Assembly: GCF_021730615.1 (NCBI RefSeq)
Contig: NZ_JAJLMN010000001.1
Span: 2,677,501-2,741,500, forward strand
Origin: Lichenibacterium dinghuense
Lineage (GTDB): Bacteria; Pseudomonadota; Alphaproteobacteria; Rhizobiales; Beijerinckiaceae
Reading direction: 5' to 3'
DNA length: 64,000 nt
In this document: positions 58,294 to 64,000 of the stretch, piece by piece
Layout: the number at the start of each line of letters is the position of its first letter
How positions within the stretch are numbered: the stretch's first letter is position 1
The notes under the pieces: model-generated
What the model saw: only the letters and a program-made list of their open reading frames with translations
Databases searched by the model: none
Told to the model about the DNA's origin: nothing
Position numbers and translations under genes: made by a program

Positions 58294-58716
58294 GTGATAC
58301 GGATCACGGAGCGCATCGCGCTCGACGAGGACGAACTGCACGAGGACTTCATCCGCTCCTCCGGCGCGGGCGGGCAGAACGTCAACAAGGTCGAGACGGC
58401 GGTTCAGCTCCGCTTCGACGTGGCTCACTCGCCGAACCTGCCCGAAGGCGTGCGCGCCCGGCTGATGCGGCTCGCCGGCCGGCGCCTCACCAAGGAGGGC
58501 GTGCTGGTGCTCACCGCCCAGCGCTTCCGCACCCAGGAGCGCAACCGCGCCGACGCGCTCGAGCGCCTGTGCGAGATGGTGCGCGAGGCCGCCGTCCCGC
58601 CCCCGCCGCCGCGCCGCCCGACCCGCCCGACGCTGGGCTCGAAGAAGCGGCGGCTCGAGGGCAAGCGCATCCGCGGCGACGTCAAGGCGATGCGGGGGCG
58701 CGTCGAGGGGGAGTGA
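58294..58716 (+). CDS. arfB: Alternative ribosome-rescue factor ArfB
   Basis: A 140-residue peptidyl-tRNA hydrolase that frees ribosomes stalled on non-stop mRNA. The catalytic GGQ lies in FIRSSGAGGQNVNKVETAVQ near residues 27-29. The C-terminal tail is basic and intrinsically disordered (RPTLGSKKRRLEGKRIRGDV), as needed for insertion into the empty mRNA tunnel. The GTG at 58294 follows GGGGGATGG. The length is that of ArfB (YaeJ), far shorter than RF1/RF2. Confidence 0.95.
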   Translation: MIRITERIALDEDELHEDFIRSSGAGGQNVNKVETAVQLRFDVAHSPNLPEGVRARLMRLAGRRLTKEGVLVLTAQRFRTQERNRADALERLCEMVREAAVPPPPPRRPTRPTLGSKKRRLEGKRIRGDVKAMRGRVEGE

Positions 58717-58731
58717 GCGCCGCGCCCGGCC

Positions 58732-58962
58732 TCACAGCATCCACCAGATCGAGGCGAAGGTGGCGGCCGTCACCACCGCGGCCCAGCACACGAAGAGCCG
58801 GATGATGAGCCGCACCTGGCGCTCGGCCTTGAGGCGGGCCGCTTCCTCGGCCTTGGCGCGCCGGCCGTGCTGCGCGAGCCAGGTCTCGTACCAGTCGACG
58901 TAGGGGCCGGTCGGCAGGGGCGTCGCCTCGCCGCGCTCGATGTCCATCCGCGCCATGCCCAT
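58732..58962 (-). CDS. Small single-pass membrane protein
   Basis: A 76-residue protein: MARMDIERGEATPLPTGPYV, a charged helix (YETWLAQHGRRAKAEEAARL) and one C-terminal membrane segment (LIIRLFVCWAAVVTAATFAS). It resembles small tail-anchored proteins of Hyphomicrobiales of unknown role. It converges with arfB across 15 bp. Confidence 0.65.
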   Translation of the reverse strand: MGMARMDIERGEATPLPTGPYVDWYETWLAQHGRRAKAEEAARLKAERQVRLIIRLFVCWAAVVTAATFASIWWML

Positions 58963-59079
58963 CCACTCTGCCCGGAGCCGCCGCCCCCTGCGGTCTGCGG
59001 GAATGCGACACTCAACGCCAGCCCGGCGCGGGGCGCCAGTGCCGCGGCGTCGCAGCCCGGCCCCGTCGCGGTGCGACCG

Positions 59080-60009
59080 TCACCGCGCCATCACGGCCAC
59101 CAGCCCCGACACGGTGGCGACGCTCAGCACGGTGGAGAACAGGATGGCGCGCGACGTCGCCGCGGCCTCGCGCCCGTACAGCTTCGCCAGCATGAACGGG
59201 CCGGTGCCGGTCGGCAGGGCGGCCAGCAGCAGCGCCGCGTCGAACCAGGGCTTCGGCATCGGCGCGAGCCAGGCGAAGCCCAGCGTCACCAGCGGCTGCA
59301 CCACGAGCTTCAGGGCGACGAGGCGGCCGACCTCGCGCGGGTCGGCCCGCTCGCGCTGCTGCTGCAGGAACAGCCCGATGGTGACCAGCGCGCAGGGGCC
59401 GGCCGCGGCGCCGAGCAGGGTGAGGAAGCGGTCGGCGGGCCCGGGCAGCGGCAGCCCCGTCGCGGCCCAGAGCCCGCCGAGGATCGGCGACACCACGAGC
59501 GGGTTGCGCGCCAGCGAGCGGCCCACCTTGAGGAGCGTGCGGCCGAGGCTCGGCGAGGACGCGAGGTCGAACTCGATCAGCACGATGGCGAAGCCGAACA
59601 GGACCGAGCCGGTCAGCAGCGTCGAGATCACCAGGGCCGGCAGCAGGCCCTGCCCGAACAGCCCGAGGCCCAGCGGGATGCCGAGGAACCCCGTGTTGGC
59701 GTAGGCGGCGTCGAGCCCCTCGATGGCGCGGTCGGCCAGGCGCTTGCCCGGGCGCCGGTCGAGCAGCATCGACAGGAGGAAGGTGACCGCGATGCCGGCC
59801 CCGCAGGCGAGCAGGAAGCCGGGGTGGTCGACATCGGCGAAGCTCATGCGCGCGGTCGCGACGAGCAGCAGCGCCGGCAGCGCCAGCCACACCACGAACA
59901 GGTTCAGCGCGTCGGTGACGGAGGGGCCGAGCAGCCCGCGCGCCCCCGCGAGGGCGCCGACGCCGATCAGCGCGAAGACGGGCAGCACGGCGTCGATCAC
60001 GGCGTTCAT
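59080..60009 (-). CDS. AEC-family transporter
   Basis: A 309-residue inner-membrane carrier of the auxin efflux carrier family, with ten hydrophobic segments in two repeats. Family features are LPVFALIGVGALAGARGLLG at the start, VVWLALPALLL, and AYANTGFLGIPLGLGLFG, which has the characteristic N-x-G-F-x-G-IPL helix break. LLAALPTGTGPFMLAKLYG is the second-repeat counterpart. Bacterial members carry small organic acids such as malate or malonate. The start at 60009 is chosen for complete first helix. It is divergent from the pentapeptide-repeat gene. Confidence 0.92.
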   Translation of the reverse strand: MNAVIDAVLPVFALIGVGALAGARGLLGPSVTDALNLFVVWLALPALLLVATARMSFADVDHPGFLLACGAGIAVTFLLSMLLDRRPGKRLADRAIEGLDAAYANTGFLGIPLGLGLFGQGLLPALVISTLLTGSVLFGFAIVLIEFDLASSPSLGRTLLKVGRSLARNPLVVSPILGGLWAATGLPLPGPADRFLTLLGAAAGPCALVTIGLFLQQQRERADPREVGRLVALKLVVQPLVTLGFAWLAPMPKPWFDAALLLAALPTGTGPFMLAKLYGREAAATSRAILFSTVLSVATVSGLVAVMAR

Positions 60010-60145
60010 GGGCAGAGGGGCATCCTGCGGCGGGCTCCGGCACGGTCGCGCGTGGAAGGCCGCTCCGTAACCCGGCCCCGCCGGGCGAACCACCCGCGCC
60101 GGCGCGGGGTTGACCCGGCGAATCCGCGGGGCGACGACGAGGCTC

Positions 60146-61537
60146 ATGACCGACCTGGAGACACGCCCCGGCGCGGCATCCGCGCCCGGCGGCCCGCGCG
60201 ACGTCCTCGTTGTGCGCCTGAAGGCCGGCGCCCTGCCGCTCGGCGAGGCGCTGGAGGGGCGCGACCTGTCCGGCCTGCAGGGCGGGCGCGACGCCGTGGC
60301 GCCGGCGGACGGGCAGACCCCGGCCTGGTGGGACGCCGACAGCCGGGGGCTCGCGCTCGCGGGCGTCGACCTGTCGGGCGGGCGGCTCGCGGGCGCGCAG
60401 CTCCGGGGGGCGAACCTGCGCGGCGCCGACATGACGGACGTCGTGGGCCGCTCGGCCGACCTCGCCGAGGCCGTGCTGGAGCAGGTGCGCTTCAACGGCG
60501 CCGACATGGGCGGCACCTCCTTCGCGGGGGCCAGCGCGGGCGAGGCGGACTTCACCGACGCCATGCTGGAGGACGCGCGCTTCGCCGGCGCGCACCTGCG
60601 CTACGCGACGCTCGCGGGCGCGCTGCTCGACAGCGCCGACTTCGCCGGCGCCGACCTGTGGGGCGTGCGCGCCACGAAGGCCGAGGCCGACGACGCGAGC
60701 TTCAAGGGCGCCCGCTGCGACGAGGCCGACTTCTCCGGCGCCGACCTCACCGGCGTCGACCTCAGCGAGGCCAGCCTCAAGAAGGCGAAGTTCGGCGGCG
60801 CCAAGATGCGCGGCGCCAAGCTCGACGGCGCGGCGGTGGACGGCGCGCATTTCGACGGCGCCGACCTCAGCAACGCCAGCCTGCCGCGGCTGAACCTGCA
60901 GACCTGCTCGCTCAAGCACGCGCGCCTGGCCGGCGCCTGGCTCGACAACACGCGCCTGCGCCCCGAACAGCTCGGCGGCGCGGTGGGCGAGGAGGTGGCC
61001 AAGGAGTACCACGCGGCGCGCGACGCCTACGTGGTGCTGGAGCAGAACTTCCGCTCCCTCGGCAACGGCGACGGCGCGTCCTGGGCGTTCCGCAAGGGGC
61101 GGCTGATGGGCAAGCTGCACGAGCGCGAGACGGCGCTGCACGGGTGGCGCCGGCGGGACTGGCGCAAGGCGGCGCGGCACGGGGCCAACTGGCTGTCGGA
61201 CGGCTTCGTGGAGTGGCTCTGCGACTACGGCGAGAGCCTGTGGCGGGTGATGCGCGCCTTCGGCACGCTGATCGTGCTCTTCGCGGTCTTCTACGGCCTC
61301 ACCGAATCGCTCGACCGCGTCACGCAGGGGCCGGCGGGCGAGCTCCGGCACGTGACCGAGAACCCCTTCGACCTCCTGGTCTATTCCTTCCTCAACATGC
61401 TCTCGACCTCGGCGCCCGACATCGGGCTGAAGCCCACGAGCCCGATCATCTATCTCGTGACGTCCATGCAGGGCGCGGTGGGCATCGTGCTGATCGGGCT
61501 GTTCGGCTACGTGCTCGGAAACCGGATGCACCGGTGA
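60146..61537 (+). CDS. Pentapeptide-repeat protein with C-terminal ion-channel-like domain
   Basis: A 463-residue protein. Residues about 70-280 are pentapeptide repeats of the A(D/N)LXX type (LRGANLRGADMTDVV, EADFSGADLTGVDLSEASLK, AHFDGADLSNASLPRLNLQT), which form a square beta-helix. A charged linker follows. The last 90 residues contain two membrane helices around a short re-entrant-like loop (RVMRAFGTLIVLFAVFYGLT, then NPFDLLVYSFLNMLSTSAPD and GIVLIGLFGYVLGNRMHR), like a two-helix potassium-channel module without a canonical TVGYG filter. Function is unknown. It may sense through the beta-helix and gate a pore. Confidence 0.85.
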   Translation: MTDLETRPGAASAPGGPRDVLVVRLKAGALPLGEALEGRDLSGLQGGRDAVAPADGQTPAWWDADSRGLALAGVDLSGGRLAGAQLRGANLRGADMTDVVGRSADLAEAVLEQVRFNGADMGGTSFAGASAGEADFTDAMLEDARFAGAHLRYATLAGALLDSADFAGADLWGVRATKAEADDASFKGARCDEADFSGADLTGVDLSEASLKKAKFGGAKMRGAKLDGAAVDGAHFDGADLSNASLPRLNLQTCSLKHARLAGAWLDNTRLRPEQLGGAVGEEVAKEYHAARDAYVVLEQNFRSLGNGDGASWAFRKGRLMGKLHERETALHGWRRRDWRKAARHGANWLSDGFVEWLCDYGESLWRVMRAFGTLIVLFAVFYGLTESLDRVTQGPAGELRHVTENPFDLLVYSFLNMLSTSAPDIGLKPTSPIIYLVTSMQGAVGIVLIGLFGYVLGNRMHR

Positions 61538-61568
61538 CGGCGCGGCGGCCTCCACGCCATGGCCGCCC

Positions 61569-63344
61569 TCACGGCCCGTGCCCGTGCAGCGGCCAGAACC
61601 ACGCGATCAGCGGCACGCCGGCCGCCACCACCATGATCGACAGGGGCAGGCCGAGCCGGGCGTAGTCGCCGAAGCGGTACCCGCCCGGCCCCAGCACCAG
61701 CGTGTTGCACTGGTGGCCGACGGGGGTGAGGAAGTCGCAGCCCGCGCCGAGCGCCACCGCCATCAGGAAGGGGTCGGGGTTGAGGCCGAGCTTCACCGCG
61801 AGGCTGCCGGCGATCGGACCCATCACCAGCGTGGTCGGCGCGTTGTGGAAGAAGGGCGTCACCGCCATGGCGATCACCATCACCACGGCCAGCGTGGTGG
61901 TGGGGCCGAGCCCTTCCACGGCGTGGCCGAGGCTGCGGGCGATCAGGTCGGTGCCGCCGGTGTCGCGCACGGCGTGGCTGAGCGGCAGCAGGGCGCCGAG
62001 CAGGAACACGATGTGCCATTCCACGGTCTTGTAGGCCTCGTGCATGGTCATGGTGCGCAGCAGCAGCAGCACCACGGCCGCGCCGAAGAACGCCACCGCG
62101 ACGCCCACCAGCTTGAGGGCCACCAGCGTCATCGCGGCGGCCAGCACGAGGAGCGGGGTCCAGCCGCGGTGGCTGATCCCGAGCGTGATGGAGCGCTCGG
62201 CCAGCGGCAGCACGTGCAGTTCGCCGAGCGTTTCGGGCAGCGAGGGCGAGGCCGAGCGCAGCACCACCACGTCGCCCTGGCGGAAGCGCACCGTCGACAG
62301 CCGCTGCAGGATGGCGGTGCCGCGTCGGCTCAGCGCCACGAGGCCGACCCCGTGGCGCGCCTGCAGCGCCATCTGGCTCGGCGTGTGCCCGATCAGCGGC
62401 GAATTCTCGGTGACCACGCCCTCGACCACGGTGGCGTGGCCCTCGGCGTCGTGGGCGGTCCCGCCGGCGAGGTCGAGCCGCGCCCGGGCCACGATGCCGT
62501 CGAGGCTCTCGGGCTCGCCGCGCAGCAGCAGCACGTCGCCGGCCTGGAGCCGCGATGCGGGGGTGGGGGCGTAGCGGCGGAAGCGCTCGCGCACGATGCC
62601 GGCCACCGAAACGTCGCCCTGCTGCAGGGCCTCGAACTCGGCCACGGTGAAGCCGACCGCGGGCGAATGGGGGCCCAGCACGGCTTCCGCGGTGTAGCTG
62701 TCGATCGTGAAGGCGGCGTCCATGGAGGACGCGGCGCGGCGCACGGGCAGCAGCCGCCAGCCCACCGTCAGGAACGCGATCGTCAGCGCGGCGATGGACA
62801 GGCCCACCGGGGTGAAGTCGAACATCGTGAAGGGCTTGCCGAACATGTCGGCCCGGACCTTGGCGATGATGATGTTGGGCGAGGTACCGACCAGCGTGAC
62901 GAGGCCGCCGGTGAGCGAGGCCGCCGCCATGGGCATCAGCAGCGCGGAGGGCGGGGTCCCGTGGCGCCGCGCCAGCTGCAGCGCGATCGGCATGAAGATG
63001 GCGAGCGCGCCGACGTTCTTGGTCACCATGGACAGGAGGAGCACGCAGGCCGAGAGCGCGGGCGCCTGCACGGCGGCCGTGCGCAGCTTCGGCAGGATCG
63101 GCCGCATCAGGACCTCGATCGTGCCCGAGCGCGCGATGCAGGCGCTGACCACCAGCGCCGCCGCGATGATCACGATGATCTCGTCCGAGAAGCCCTCGAA
63201 GGCGTGCTTCTCCGGCACGATGCCGAGCGCGATGCCGACCAGGAGCGCCGACATGGCCACGAGGTCGTAGGGCAGGCGCCCCCACACGAACAGGCCGATG
63301 GTGACGGCGATGAGGCCGAAGGCCAACCCTTGGTCGAGTGTCAT
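61569..63344 (-). CDS. SLC13/DASS-family transporter with two RCK_C domains
   Basis: A 591-residue anion transporter. N-terminal helices (LIAVTIGLFVWGRLPYDLVA, VTKNVGALAIFMPIALQLAR, LVTLVGTSPNIIIAKVRADM) and C-terminal helices (VTPFFHNAPTTLVMGPIAGS, CDFLTPVGHQCNTLVLGPGG) frame two cytoplasmic TrkA-C/RCK_C domains at about residues 215-380. The S/T-N-x-P-like SPN and APTT signatures are those of the dicarboxylate/sulfate group. Substrates in this class include sulfate, dicarboxylates and tellurite-like anions. The ATG at 63344 is chosen over one nine codons upstream. It converges with the pentapeptide gene. Confidence 0.92.
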   Translation of the reverse strand: MTLDQGLAFGLIAVTIGLFVWGRLPYDLVAMSALLVGIALGIVPEKHAFEGFSDEIIVIIAAALVVSACIARSGTIEVLMRPILPKLRTAAVQAPALSACVLLLSMVTKNVGALAIFMPIALQLARRHGTPPSALLMPMAAASLTGGLVTLVGTSPNIIIAKVRADMFGKPFTMFDFTPVGLSIAALTIAFLTVGWRLLPVRRAASSMDAAFTIDSYTAEAVLGPHSPAVGFTVAEFEALQQGDVSVAGIVRERFRRYAPTPASRLQAGDVLLLRGEPESLDGIVARARLDLAGGTAHDAEGHATVVEGVVTENSPLIGHTPSQMALQARHGVGLVALSRRGTAILQRLSTVRFRQGDVVVLRSASPSLPETLGELHVLPLAERSITLGISHRGWTPLLVLAAAMTLVALKLVGVAVAFFGAAVVLLLLRTMTMHEAYKTVEWHIVFLLGALLPLSHAVRDTGGTDLIARSLGHAVEGLGPTTTLAVVMVIAMAVTPFFHNAPTTLVMGPIAGSLAVKLGLNPDPFLMAVALGAGCDFLTPVGHQCNTLVLGPGGYRFGDYARLGLPLSIMVVAAGVPLIAWFWPLHGHGP

Positions 63345-63467
63345 CCGGGCTCCGCGGCCGGGCTCGGACATCCCGCGGCGAGCCGGATGCCGGGCGCGGG
63401 GAGCCGATCCGGTCCGGCGCCGTTATAGGCGAGGGCCGGGCTTTCCTCCAGGGAGGGCGCGGGCCAT

Positions 63468-64000
63468 ATGGCGACTGGACGCAGGCGGGACGCGGGGAGA
63501 CGGCCGGGGATGGCAGGGGCGATGGACGACGGCGATGCGGGGCCGGCCGGGGCCGGACCGACGGCGGCCGACTTCCGCCACCTCGCGGACGCCATCCCGC
63601 AGCTCGCCTGGATCGCCGACGGCGAGGGCTCGATCTTCTGGTACAACCGCCGCTGGTACGACTACACCGGGACCACGCTCGACGAGATGCGGGGCCGCGG
63701 CTGGGCCAAGGTCCACCACCCGGACCACGTGCTTCACGTCGTGGAACGCTACAATGCGGCCTTCTCGCGCGGCGACACCTGGGAGGACACGTTCCCGCTG
63801 CGGCGGCACGATGGCGCGTACCGGTGGTTCCTGTCGCGCGCCGAGCCGCTGCGGGACGGGGCCGGCCGGATCGTGCGCTGGTTCGGCACCAACACGGACG
63901 TGACGGAGTCGCGCGAGGCCGAGGCCGCGGTGCGCCGCTCGGAGGAGCGGTTCCGCACGCTGATCTCGGCCTCGGCCGACCTCATCTGGACCGCGGGTCC
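63468..64000 (+). CDS. PAS-domain sensor protein, 3' part outside window
   Basis: The visible 177 residues start with a basic low-complexity stretch and lead into a PAS domain (FRHLADAIPQLAWIADGEGS, IFWYNRRWYDYTGTTLDEMR, WAKVHHPDHVLHVVERYNAA) with its PAC end (RWFGTNTDVTESREAEAAVR). A second PAS begins at RSEERFRTLISASADLIW. This layout is typical of PAS-rich histidine kinases of the HWE or classical type. GGAGGG lies ten bases before the ATG at 63468. The catalytic part is beyond the right edge. Confidence 0.85.
   Translation, partial: MATGRRRDAGRRPGMAGAMDDGDAGPAGAGPTAADFRHLADAIPQLAWIADGEGSIFWYNRRWYDYTGTTLDEMRGRGWAKVHHPDHVLHVVERYNAAFSRGDTWEDTFPLRRHDGAYRWFLSRAEPLRDGAGRIVRWFGTNTDVTESREAEAAVRRSEERFRTLISASADLIWTAG

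Overview
The window is very GC-rich chromosomal DNA from an alphaproteobacterium, most likely of the order Hyphomicrobiales (Methylobacterium-like or a near relative). This rests on gene content and style: AcnA beside ccmAB, Tat/Sec-exported small proteins, many PAS/hybrid kinases, the IPACAGM-type palindrome, and strong use of GC-ending codons. No rRNA, tRNA or CRISPR array was seen.

Positions 1-8300 form an accessory island. It opens with the 3' part of a TniQ-like transposition gene and carries an overlapping pair: a small SGRYGP-motif protein and a protein joining a helix-turn-helix to an ImmA/IrrE zinc peptidase. Around them lie unrecognised small genes. One unknown family occurs as two intact copies (3972-4424 and 6965-7429) and one ruined copy (5940-6110), and the ruined copy sits beside a fragment of an ImmA-gene copy (5840-5932). 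This points to a duplicated and partly decayed cassette. AGG and CGA arginine codons are frequent here, unlike the neighbouring chromosome.

Positions 8336-34800 look like core chromosome: an OmpR-type two-component system, a glycosyltransferase with a coiled-coil partner, ccmA-ccmB (haem export for cytochrome c), acnA, an Uma2 protein, purA, an ABC exporter with an MFS pump, a GST, a DUF429-like protein, exported small proteins, an endonuclease/exonuclease/phosphatase protein and a mannitol 2-dehydrogenase family enzyme. They end with a GNAT protein, a degenerate ABC-like protein and a cyclic-nucleotide-binding protein. Two inverted copies of a 216-222 bp intergenic element lie at 10.6 and 24.6 kb.

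Positions 34800-38790 are a second mosaic: a frameshifted IS1182-type transposase, an imported-looking hydrolase with a C-terminal jelly-roll-like domain, an IS4-type transposase fragment, and pieces of an MFS transporter in opposite orientations.

Positions 38790-43717 hold a sulfur-assimilation operon on the minus strand: serine O-acetyltransferase, sulfate-binding protein, CysT, CysW, CysA. Serine acetylation and sulfate import are thus co-transcribed to feed cysteine synthesis. A hairpin lies between the binding-protein gene and the permease genes, and an inverted repeat lies just upstream of the operon.

Positions 43887-64000 are rich in signalling: a SorC regulator preceded by a 31-residue membrane peptide, a GAF/PAS hybrid kinase, a membrane sensor kinase, a giant NCS1-permease/Cys-rich/hybrid-kinase fusion overlapping a LuxR-type response regulator, and a PAS protein cut by the right edge. 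Between them are a lipoprotein, a Tat-exported MmgE/PrpD protein, ArfB ribosome rescue factor, an AEC transporter, a pentapeptide-repeat/channel-like protein and an SLC13 transporter with two RCK_C domains.
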